From positions 1 to 7,514 of the forward strand of contig CAMQOJ010000200.1 of the NCBI GenBank assembly GCA_947003375.1: 7,514 nucleotides of DNA, read 5' to 3'. Origin of the DNA: an uncultured Lachnospiraceae bacterium. GTDB lineage: Bacteria; Bacillota; Clostridia; Lachnospirales; Lachnospiraceae. This document shows, in pieces, positions 1-5,261 of the stretch (the first letter of the stretch is position 1; each line of letters starts with the position of its first letter). The notes below the pieces were generated by a model. It was not told the origin of the DNA. It saw only the letters and a program-made list of their open reading frames with translations, and searched no databases. The translations under genes were made by a program, and so were the position numbers.

Positions 1-47
1 GAGATCCTCATCTGTCTCGTGGGCTCGGAGATGTGTATAAGAGACAG
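1..47 (+). other. Illumina Nextera adapter (P7 end, index, read-2 site, Tn5 mosaic end); not genomic
   Basis: Bases 1-5 (GAGAT) match the 3' end of the P7 flow-cell oligo. Bases 6-13 (CCTCATCT) sit where the 8-base i7 index belongs. Bases 14-28 (GTCTCGTGGGCTCGG) are the Nextera read-2 tail, and 29-47 (AGATGTGTATAAGAGACAG) are the 19-base Tn5 mosaic end. The parts occur in exactly library order, so this is untrimmed adapter at a contig end and the organism's DNA begins at base 48. Translated in the frame of the next gene it gives the false N-terminus MGSEMCIRDS, a peptide that arises from this adapter. Confidence 0.98.
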
Positions 48-264
48 CTTCTCGGCAGTGGATCCGGACACTATGCTGAAAATAATAGACAATATGAGCA
101 ATCAGAAAAAATGCGGGATGCTTGTAGTCATGCACACGGTCTATGAAGCCGTCTTGAGCAGATTTGATTCCATCATCATCATGGAGAATGGCAGGATTGT
201 ATCAAGCGGAGAATATGATGCAGTGAAACATAGTCCCTGCTATCAAAAACTTGAAAAAATATAA
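48..264 (+). CDS. ABC exporter ATPase, C-terminal end only (cut by contig end)
   Basis: These are the last 71 codons of an ABC transporter nucleotide-binding domain. The visible part opens at the D-loop (FSAVDPDT, base 49 on), as expected just after a Walker B motif. It continues through the H-loop histidine (VVMHT, codon 133-135) and the usual closing strand and helix (IIIMENGRIVSSGEYDAV, then a terminal CYQKLEKI). Walker A, the Q-loop, the signature and any membrane domain are off the contig. The ATG at 19 lies inside the adapter and is not a start; the gene is 5'-partial. It ends 18 bases before another complete exporter half, so the two probably belong to one operon and may pair as a heterodimeric type I exporter. 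The substrate cannot be told from this remnant. Confidence 0.9.
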
Positions 265-282
265 CATAAGGGGTATGGAACA

Positions 283-1908
283 ATGAAATCTTACTTTTAC
301 AAGAATTACGCCTTTTTCCTTTTTGCAGCATCTTTCATGGAAATATTGAGAGGGTTCGTCATGACTCAGGGCGTCGCATGGGGAGTGAACTGGATAACCA
401 CAGGCTGCATGGATAAGGATTATGATGTTTTCATCACCGGTATCGCTGTATTCGCCACATCCATTGTCTTTTCGGTCGTGGTCGTAAATGTAAGCGGCAT
501 ATTAGTGGACGTAAAGATGATTCAACTGGAAAGCCATATCAGAAGCGGCATCATCAGGAATACACTGTCCGGCAATTTCAAGGATGGAAAGGCCTTTGAA
601 AAGGATGACATCTTATACCGGTACAATAATAATGTGGCTGATATCAAAAATATGTTTTTGGGCACCATGAACTTCATCGGCGGCTTTGGCAAAATCCTGG
701 GAGGGTATATAGCAGGCCTGATGATTTCATGGCAGCTGACGCTTATATTGGTTGGTTTTGGCTTTATGAAAATATTTGCCGACCGGTGGATCATGAGGCC
801 AGTGGTAGAGATGGCTGAGAGGAGGAACGCCGCCGCAAACAAAATATTTTCCAATATACTGCAGTTCCTGGAGGGCTTATTGTTCTTTCGCCTGACAGCC
901 AATCAAGACAAAATCAGGAAAAGCTTTCACCAGGAGCTGGAACGGCACAAAAATATCGTTGTCCCCGCAAACAATATCCAGGTCTGTATGGATGCGTTCA
1001 GCAATCTGATTGAACTGGCTGTCATACTCAGCGTGATAGGAATCGGCGCAATCCTGTACATCAAGCAAATCATTTTATTGGGAGCCTACGTATCGCTGAT
1101 TTCCTTATATGACTTTTTTGTCAATCCCTATAAATTTGTAAGCAGCTTTATCCATATGAAAAGGCAGTTCTCTGTGGGCTGTGCGAAGGTTTTCGAATTA
1201 TTGAAAACAAATGAGGATTCAAACCAAAATCATGAGCACATAGAATTAACGGGCGAATCCTTTTGCCTGAAAATGGAGGATGTGAGATTTGCATACGAAG
1301 AGGGCCATCCTGTACTGGAGCATCTGAGCGCTAATTTTCTATCCGGACAGGTGGCCTATATAACAGGCAGCAGCGGCGCGGGAAAAAGCACATTGCTGAA
1401 ACTGATTCAGGGGATTGCGCCCTTACAAAGCGGACGGATATTTGTGGAGACGAACACGGGAAAGCGTATTGATGCAATTGGTTCATCACTGGTCACATAC
1501 GTGTCCCAAACGCCGTTCTTATTCCCCGGGTCAATCGCTGAGAATATCGCCCTTTGCGAAGAATCGGACATAGATTTTGACAAAATCGAATATGCGCTTG
1601 AGAAAACCTGCTGCCGCAGCTTTGTGAAGAAGCTGCCGGGTGAAAGCAGATACATCATCCAGGACAACTCCAAAAACCTATCCGGCGGCGAAAAAAGCAG
1701 GATTGCCCTTGCACGGGCGTTCTACAAGCCGACACCTGTCATTTTATTGGACGAAGTCTATGCGTCCCTGGACAACGCAGCTATTCCCGAGATAGAGCGC
1801 GCACTACAGGAGCTATGCAATCTGAACTGCTGCATATTATTCGTGACCCACAGACGGGAATGGATTCCGAAAGATGCCAGGACTTTGAGGCTGCAAGAGA
1901 GGGCCTGA
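283..1908 (+). CDS. ABC exporter half-transporter (fused permease and ATPase)
   Basis: This is a complete 541-residue type I ABC exporter half in the inner membrane. Residues about 1-290 form the membrane domain, with hydrophobic stretches near 10-35, 50-75, 126-147, 149-166, 240-260 and 264-284, i.e. six helices. Residues about 327-541 form the ATPase domain, and every catalytic motif is intact: Walker A GSSGAGKST (362-370), Q-loop Gln409 (SQTPF), signature LSGGE (466-470), Walker B VILLDE (486-491), D-loop ASLD (494-497) and H-loop His523 (VTHR). The ATG at 283 is preceded by TAAGGGG (267-273) at a 9-base spacing. The preceding exporter gene ends 18 bases upstream, so co-transcription and heterodimer formation are likely. 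The length is normal for the family, slightly short because the linker and C-terminus are compact. The substrate (drug, peptide, lipid or siderophore) cannot be assigned from sequence alone. Confidence 0.93.
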   Translation: MKSYFYKNYAFFLFAASFMEILRGFVMTQGVAWGVNWITTGCMDKDYDVFITGIAVFATSIVFSVVVVNVSGILVDVKMIQLESHIRSGIIRNTLSGNFKDGKAFEKDDILYRYNNNVADIKNMFLGTMNFIGGFGKILGGYIAGLMISWQLTLILVGFGFMKIFADRWIMRPVVEMAERRNAAANKIFSNILQFLEGLLFFRLTANQDKIRKSFHQELERHKNIVVPANNIQVCMDAFSNLIELAVILSVIGIGAILYIKQIILLGAYVSLISLYDFFVNPYKFVSSFIHMKRQFSVGCAKVFELLKTNEDSNQNHEHIELTGESFCLKMEDVRFAYEEGHPVLEHLSANFLSGQVAYITGSSGAGKSTLLKLIQGIAPLQSGRIFVETNTGKRIDAIGSSLVTYVSQTPFLFPGSIAENIALCEESDIDFDKIEYALEKTCCRSFVKKLPGESRYIIQDNSKNLSGGEKSRIALARAFYKPTPVILLDEVYASLDNAAIPEIERALQELCNLNCCILFVTHRREWIPKDARTLRLQERA

Positions 1909-1911
1909 ATA

Positions 1912-1973
1912 CAATCCGCTGCATGGAAGGAATGGAAGCGGGAGAATGGGTTTGCGGAGTCGGGAGCGGATTG
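1912..1973. repeat. 9-bp perfect inverted repeat in the intergenic gap
   Basis: CAATCCGCT (1912-1920) and AGCGGATTG (1965-1973) are exact reverse complements separated by 44 purine-rich bases. They lie just after the ABC gene stop and just before the predicted promoter of the next gene. No T-run follows, so this is not a normal intrinsic terminator. It could be a chance match, a long-looped RNA stem or an old insertion scar. Confidence 0.35.
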
Positions 1974-1985
1974 CCAAAGATTGCA

Positions 1986-2014
1986 TTGACTTTTCATCTG
2001 CCGGGACATAAACT
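1986..2014 (+). promoter_or_regulatory. Predicted sigma-A promoter for the AAA-ATPase/PD-(D/E)XK gene
   Basis: TTGACT (1986-1991, 5 of 6 consensus bases) is followed after exactly 17 bases by TAAACT (2009-2014, 4 of 6 consensus bases). Transcription would begin near 2021, giving a leader of about 44 bases that contains the GGAGGT ribosome-binding site at 2052. The -10 box is weak, so this is a candidate only; read-through from the ABC operon is the alternative. Confidence 0.4.
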
Positions 2015-2026
2015 GGAGGAAAGAGC

Positions 2027-2080
2027 ATGGATGTACTTTCGCTTATAGGATGGAGGTGGCTTCAATGGGAACATATTTGA
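2027..2080 (+). CDS. Possible 17-codon tryptophan-rich leader ORF overlapping the next gene start
   Basis: An ATG at 2027 follows a strong GGAGGAAAG (2015-2023) and opens a 17-codon frame, MDVLSLIGWRWLQWEHI, ending in TGA at 2078-2080. It overlaps the ATG at 2065 in another frame and has Trp at residues 9, 11 and 14. The Trp codons arise partly because the frame reads through the TGG-rich RBS of the next gene, so the composition may be incidental. If transcription starts near 2021 as predicted, its own RBS would be mostly excluded from that mRNA; it could be translated only from read-through transcripts. It could also be the 5' stub of a gene displaced from this spot. No known leader peptide is recognised. 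Confidence 0.25.
   Translation: MDVLSLIGWRWLQWEHI
2052..2057 (+). promoter_or_regulatory. Ribosome-binding site fixing the start at 2065
   Basis: GGAGGT ends 7 bases before the ATG at 2065, an ideal spacing. An in-frame ATG at 2050 overlaps this site and has no RBS of its own at a good distance. The protein family also typically begins MGTYLNPGN, which is the sequence encoded from 2065, so 2065 is preferred. Confidence 0.8.
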
Positions 2081-3660
2081 ATCCGGGAAATAAGGGATTC
2101 CAGAAAATCTTACAGTCAGAATATGTGGATAAAACCGGCATGATTGCATTGATCAATAAGACCATAGGGACATCTGAGATGCTTCTGTGTATCAGCAGGC
2201 CAAGGCGCTTTGGCAAATCTTACGCGACGAAGATGCTTTGCGCATACTACGATTGTTCCTGCGATTCCCGTGGGCTTTTTGACGACAGGGAGGTTGCACG
2301 GACTCCGGGGTATCTGACACATCTGAACCAGTATCATGTAATCAATCTTGATATTACCGGTTTTATTTCCGAGGCAAAGAGGCAGAGGAAACCGTTGGCG
2401 GATGTACCCGAAAGAATCGTGGAAGCTGTCCATAAAGAGCTGAAGGACATGTTCCCGGAGTTGCCTGCGGGGGAAAGCCTCATGGAGAATTTGTCACGCT
2501 GTGTGGAAGAAACAGGCAGAGAATTTGTATTCATCATCGACGAGTGGGATGCCCTGATCCGGGAGGCGAAGGGGGATGGGGAGATTCAGTCGGCATATTT
2601 GAATTTGCTCCGGGGATGGTTCAAGAATAATAATTTTACGCCCAATGTGGTGGCGGCGGCCTATATGACGGGAATCCTGCCCGTCAAAAAGGATGGTTCC
2701 CAGTCGGCTATCTCGGATTTCAAAGAATATACCATTCTGAACCCTGGCCGGTTTGTGGAATTCACCGGTTTTACGGAAAGTGAAGTCCGGTTATTGTGCG
2801 GAAGACATGGGATGGATTTTGAAGAAGTCAGGCAATGGTATGACGGCTATGATTTTCCCGGGCATGGAGCCATTTATAATCCTTATTCCGTGATGTGCGC
2901 CATGCAGGATCAGAAGTGCCGTTCCTACTGGCAGAAGACCTCGGCGGCGGAATCGCTGATGACGTACATCAACATGGATTTTGAAGGATTGCAGGAGGTT
3001 GTCTCCCGGCTGATTTCCGGGGAAGAGATAGAGGTTGACACGGAAAGCTTTGAGAATGATTTTGAAACGTTCAGGAGCCGCAACGATGTGCTGACGCTGC
3101 TGATACATCTGGGGTACCTGACGTGGAATGAGGAAGACGGCACGGTGCGCATCCCCAACGAAGAGGTGAGGGGAGAATTTCGGAAAATATTGAACGGTAC
3201 GAATGCAAACAGGAAATGGATGGAACTGATCAGCCGTTCCCGGAAGCTCCTGGAGGATACGATTGCGGGCGAGGGAGAGGCAGTGGCGAAAGCCATAGAA
3301 GAGATACGTGACACACAATATGCCCCTACGTTCTACAACAACGAACAGGCGTTGAGATATGTCATTAAGTTTGCCTATATCGCTGCGATGGACCAGTATC
3401 TGAAGGTGGAGGAGCTTCCATCCGGAAAGGGGATTGCAGATGTGGTGTACCTGCCAAAACGGAATTCCATGCTCCCGGCACTGGTGGTGGAGCTGAAATG
3501 GAATAAGTCATCTGAGGGAGCTATCCGGCAAATCAAAGAAAGAAATTATCCGGCAGTATTGGAGGGATTCGGCGGCGAGGTGGTCATGGCAGGCATCAGT
3601 TACGACGCAAAGAAGAAGGCTCACAGCTGCCTCATTGAAAGAAATCTTATGTACGGATAA
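2065..3660 (+). CDS. AAA-ATPase-like / PD-(D/E)XK nuclease-fold protein, function unknown
   Basis: This is a complete 531-residue protein of the two-domain family with an AAA-ATPase-like region (Pfam AAA-ATPase_like type) and a C-terminal PD-(D/E)XK region (DUF1703/PDDEXK_9 type). The family start MGTYLNPGN is followed by YVDKT (20-24). The P-loop is atypical, SRPRRFGKS (44-52), with Lys51 and Ser52 present. Walker B is FIIDEWD (156-162), followed by a sensor-like MTGILPVKK (201-209) and the conserved WYDGY (258-262). The nuclease-fold core is GIAD with Asp459 and VVELK with Glu476 and Lys478, so the catalytic D...ExK triad is present. Such genes occur in many copies in Clostridia and Bacteroidetes; their role is unproven, and a nuclease, defence or selfish-element function is only a proposal. 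The gene stands alone, with its own likely promoter upstream and a new promoter 60 bases downstream. Confidence 0.92.
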   Translation: MGTYLNPGNKGFQKILQSEYVDKTGMIALINKTIGTSEMLLCISRPRRFGKSYATKMLCAYYDCSCDSRGLFDDREVARTPGYLTHLNQYHVINLDITGFISEAKRQRKPLADVPERIVEAVHKELKDMFPELPAGESLMENLSRCVEETGREFVFIIDEWDALIREAKGDGEIQSAYLNLLRGWFKNNNFTPNVVAAAYMTGILPVKKDGSQSAISDFKEYTILNPGRFVEFTGFTESEVRLLCGRHGMDFEEVRQWYDGYDFPGHGAIYNPYSVMCAMQDQKCRSYWQKTSAAESLMTYINMDFEGLQEVVSRLISGEEIEVDTESFENDFETFRSRNDVLTLLIHLGYLTWNEEDGTVRIPNEEVRGEFRKILNGTNANRKWMELISRSRKLLEDTIAGEGEAVAKAIEEIRDTQYAPTFYNNEQALRYVIKFAYIAAMDQYLKVEELPSGKGIADVVYLPKRNSMLPALVVELKWNKSSEGAIRQIKERNYPAVLEGFGGEVVMAGISYDAKKKAHSCLIERNLMYG

Positions 3661-3701
3661 CTTTAAAAAGGAATGTGGCATATTACGGGTATATTTACGT
3701 C

Positions 3702-3723
3702 GACCGGATGCCGATATTCGGTC
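3702..3723 (+). terminator. Hairpin between the AAA-ATPase gene and the riboswitch promoter
   Basis: Bases 3702-3710 can pair with 3715-3723: GACCG with CGGTC, extended by four pairs of which two are G-U, closing a CCGA tetraloop. No T-run follows; instead the -35 box begins at the next base. It may be a weak terminator for the upstream gene or an operator-like inverted repeat beside the promoter. Neither role is proven. Confidence 0.3.
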
Positions 3724-3752
3724 TTGACAAACCGGCGATGATTTAGTATATT
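3724..3752 (+). promoter_or_regulatory. Strong sigma-A promoter for the riboswitch transcript
   Basis: TTGACA (3724-3729) matches the -35 consensus exactly. After a 17-base spacer comes TATATT (3747-3752), 5 of 6 bases of the -10 consensus. Transcription should begin near 3758-3760, right at the 5' edge of the riboswitch, which supports both calls. Confidence 0.8.
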
Positions 3753-3754
3753 GA

Positions 3755-3862
3755 CAATATTAGGGAGTAGCTTGCGCGGTGAAACAGGCGCTGCGTAATG
3801 TGTTTCGTCAATACGAGGGGATGACCCTCCGGGGCATATTATAAAAAGCGAGGCTTTTATTG
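3755..3862 (+). promoter_or_regulatory. yybP-ykoY family (Mn2+-sensing) riboswitch aptamer
   Basis: The conserved GGGAGUAGC element lies at 3763-3771. A short hairpin follows, GCGC 3774-3777 with GCGC 3788-3791. A long arm pairs AAUGUGUUU (3797-3805) with GGGCAUAUU (3832-3840), carries the conserved CGUCAAUACG (3806-3815), a GAGGG/CCCUC stem (3815-3819 with 3825-3829, loop GAUGA), and CCGGGG (3829-3834). The closing GCGAGGC (3848-3854) corresponds to the GCAAGACC-like 3' element of the family. P1 pairs 3755-3763 with 3854-3862 around two U-U mismatches; the first few P1 bases may precede the transcription start. Members of this family bind Mn2+ and control Mn2+ exporters and related membrane proteins. 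The 3' P1 strand overlaps the terminator, implying a transcriptional ON switch. Identification rests on remembered family motifs, not a covariance search. Confidence 0.82.
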
Positions 3863-3893
3863 CATTTTACATGCAATGAGAGCCTCGCTTTTT
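3843..3893 (+). terminator. Riboswitch-controlled intrinsic terminator
   Basis: AAAAAGCGAGGCT (3843-3855) is perfectly complementary to AGCCTCGCTTTTT (3881-3893). Pairing continues inward, with two wobbles, to 3865/3871, giving an unbroken 23-bp stem with a 5-base TTTAC loop. The 3' arm ends in TTTTT. The 5' arm contains the 3' strand of riboswitch P1 (3854-3862), so aptamer folding and terminator folding exclude each other. The A-run and T-run at the two ends could also let it end transcription from the other strand. Confidence 0.9.
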
Positions 3894-3921
3894 GCTTCCG
3901 GCGAACCCAAATAACATCAAT

Positions 3922-3963
3922 GGAGGAGAAGAGATGATAGTATTACACATGTTGCTGCTTGCG
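3922..3963 (+). pseudogene. RBS and ~10-codon stub of the riboswitch's original gene (possibly a Mn2+ exporter)
   Basis: GGAGGAG (3922-3928) stands 5 bases before an ATG at 3934, which opens MIVLHMLLLA and then runs straight into glycerate kinase sequence. These ten residues do not belong to the kinase fragment that follows. A short hydrophobic start of this kind resembles the first helix of MntP-like exporters (typically leading into a GLSMDAF motif) or TerC-like proteins, both usual cargo of this riboswitch. Ten residues cannot prove this, so the assignment is inference from context. Confidence 0.35.
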
Positions 3964-4224
3964 GAGACCGTCGTGCATCTGTCCGGAACCGGGAAGGGCG
4001 GCAGGAACCAGGAGCTGGCGCTGGCCGCCGCGGAAGGGATAGCCGGACTAAAGGATACCGCCATATTCAGCATCGGAAGCGATGGGACGGACGGCCCCAC
4101 GGACGCCGCGGGAGGATATTGCGATGGGGATACGAAAGAACGCCTGACGGACAAAGGAATCGATATCTATCAGGTGCTGCAGGACAACAATGCTTACATG
4201 GCGCTGGAGGAAGCGGGCGGACTA
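3934..4224 (+). pseudogene. Glycerate 2-kinase (MOFRL family) C-terminal fragment
   Basis: From about base 3964 the frame encodes ETVVHLSGTGKGGRNQ, an AxxELALAAA-type helix, SIGSDGTDGPTDAAGG, DGDT and a DNNAYMALEEAGGL stretch. This is the MOFRL C-terminal domain of glycerate 2-kinases (TtuD/GckA type), cytoplasmic enzymes that phosphorylate glycerate. A full enzyme is about 400-450 residues; only about 87 remain. The whole N-terminal domain is missing, and the normal ending after GGL (a TGPTGTNVND-type motif) is replaced by unrelated sequence. The frame stays open from the riboswitch-driven ATG at 3934 to a TGA at 4573-4575, so a 213-residue chimeric product could be made whose second half is LrgB DNA read in the wrong frame. 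It is not expected to be an active kinase. Confidence 0.85.
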
Positions 4225-4225
4225 T

Positions 4226-4729
4226 CAGGAGGGGGGCAGGCCTTTGTCCTATCTGATGACGCCGGCGACTATCTGCCTGGGGATTTCCTTTGCCGAACAG
4301 GTAGAAAAGCTGAAAAAGCATATGGCGGCGATTATCGTGGGCGTGGCCGCCGGAACCGTCTGCAGCTTGAGCTCCGTTGCCGGGATGGCTTATCTATTCG
4401 GCATGGACAGGGTGATGACGATATCCGTGCTGCCGAAAAGCGTCACTACTGCCATAGGCGTGGCAATCAGCGAACAGGCAGGGGGAATCGGGGCGGTCAC
4501 GGCGGCTGCGATTATTTTGACAGGAATCCTGGGCAACATGGCGGGGCCGGTTCTGACCAAAGTGTTCCATATTGAGGATGAGATAGCCCAGGGGGTGGCA
4601 TACGGCACGGCGTCCCATGTAATCGGGACATCGCGGGCCATGGAGCGGTCGCCCCTGGCAGGAGCTGCGGGCAGCCTTGCTTTGACTGTGGCCGGATTGC
4701 TGACCTCGCTGTTTTTTTCAGTGCTATAG
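4226..4729 (+). pseudogene. lrgB: LrgB/CidB family membrane protein, N-terminally truncated
   Basis: From about base 4244 a frame shifted by one from the kinase fragment encodes LSYLMTPATICL, an EQVEKLKKH segment, then LPKSVTTAIGVAISEQAGGI, ILTGILGNMAGPVL and GTASHVIGTSRAMERS, ending at TAG 4727-4729. These are the hallmark motifs of LrgB (CidB/YohK) membrane proteins, associated with murein-hydrolase control and glycolate or pyruvate export. About 160 of the usual 230 residues remain; the first two or three helices are missing. An ATG at 4190 is in frame but lies inside the kinase fragment and has no good RBS. No LrgA partner is present. The body of the fragment is free of stops, so the truncation is probably fairly recent. 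The exact junction lies between about 4222 and 4244. Confidence 0.85.
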
Positions 4730-4770
4730 CGGCAGGGAGCAAAACCAGGCGTCTGTTCTCCAACACATAA

Positions 4771-4863
4771 TACAGCATTAGAAAGACAAAGCTGGGGCTA
4801 ATTGAGCTGTTAAAAAAGAGAAGCATATCATATATTATTTTGGCTTTCTGTTTTTTGCCATAG
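4771..4863 (+). pseudogene. Possible N-terminal remnant of a membrane protein
   Basis: Between a TAA at 4768 and a TAG at 4861 one frame reads YSIRKTKLGLIELLKKRS followed by a hydrophobic ISYIILAFCFLP. A basic start followed by a hydrophobic helix is typical of the N-terminus of sugar ABC permeases and other membrane proteins. The AUU where a start codon might be expected and the stop right after the helix suggest decay. The family is not recognised with confidence. The bases from 4730 to 4770 hold nothing that can be identified. Confidence 0.25.
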
Positions 4864-4870
4864 GAATAAC

Positions 4871-4939
4871 CTCATTACCATCTGCGGTTTTTTAAAGGCC
4901 GATAGCGGAACAATCGCTTTGGATGACAAAGTGCTCGGA
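4871..4939 (+). pseudogene. Scrap of an ABC-type ATPase (after Walker A)
   Basis: Twenty-three codons encode LITICGFLKADSG followed by TIALDDKVLG. This matches the stretch after Walker A in importer-type ABC ATPases (KTTL...I.G.L.PDSG.I.LDG). The bases just upstream (about 4862-4870, RNN in this frame) may be a degraded Walker A. The Q-loop, signature and Walker B are absent. Nothing here can be functional. The piece ends where GH3 sequence begins, about 10 bases later. Confidence 0.65.
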
Positions 4940-4947
4940 ATTATTAT

Positions 4948-5261
4948 ATGTGTAACAACCAGGAGGCCAACCGCTTTTTCTCCAACAGCGCGGTAAATGA
5001 GAGGACTATACGGGAAATCTATTTAAAGGGCTTTGAAATCTGCGTGAAAAAGCCCGTCCTCTTGCGCTCATGACATTCTATAATCTACTGAACGGCGAGG
5101 AGGACAGGCAGGATATCCTGGCCGCGCTTAGAAGTCTGGCCCATCCTTACGCGCTGACTAGGGAAGAGCTGCTCACATGCGCAAAGCGGGTCTGCGACAT
5201 GGTGCGGAAGCTGCGGATCGCTGCGGACGGTTTTTCCGGGCCTCAATCCTCATTGACATAA
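4948..5261 (+). pseudogene. GH3 beta-glucosidase remnant with frameshift and internal deletion
   Basis: The first part (4951 on) encodes CNNQEANRFFSNS, an AVNERTIREIYLKGFEI segment and CVKKP, matching the region of glycoside hydrolase family 3 that typically reads CNNQEDNR...SNSVVSERALREIYLKGFEIAV. It then hits TGA at 5071. The neighbouring frame continues the family sequence as RPLALMTFYNLLNG, so one base is missing or extra near the A5 run at 5047-5051; a sixth A would restore VKKARPLALM. After NLLNG the sequence jumps to EEDRQDILAALR and LTREELLTCAKRV, the segment that normally follows the catalytic domain. About a hundred residues carrying the nucleophile Asp region (MTDW) are gone, so activity is not possible. 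The open frame ends at 5261, overlapping the convergent lipoprotein gene by 19 bases. Confidence 0.8.

Noticed and set aside
1..47. Tn5 mosaic end as evidence of a natural Tn5 insertion
   Set aside because: It is preceded by the Nextera read-2 tail, an index-sized gap and the P7 end, so it is library adapter, not a transposon.
19..48. ATG at 19 as the start of an 81-residue protein
   Set aside because: The start and first codons lie in Illumina adapter; the real gene is 5'-partial from base 48.
1815..2048. Plus-strand 77-codon frame overlapping the end of the ABC gene and the gap
   Set aside because: It starts inside conserved ABC-domain sequence, has no clear RBS and its tail has no recognisable family.
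2050..2064. ATG at 2050 as start of the ATPase gene
   Set aside because: It overlaps the RBS of the ATG at 2065, and the family begins MGTYLNPGN, encoded from 2065.
2791..3318. Minus-strand frames of 175 and 129 codons opposite the ATPase gene
   Set aside because: The plus-strand protein has family motifs throughout this stretch; the antisense frames have none.
3892..3933. TTG at 3892 as an upstream start of the kinase-fragment frame
   Set aside because: It lies in the T-run of the terminator and has no RBS; the ATG at 3934 has GGAGGAG at 5 bases.
5210..5227. GCTGCGGA direct repeat (5210-5217 and 5220-5227)
   Set aside because: Two short copies in GC-rich coding-derived sequence; no sign of a CRISPR or att site.
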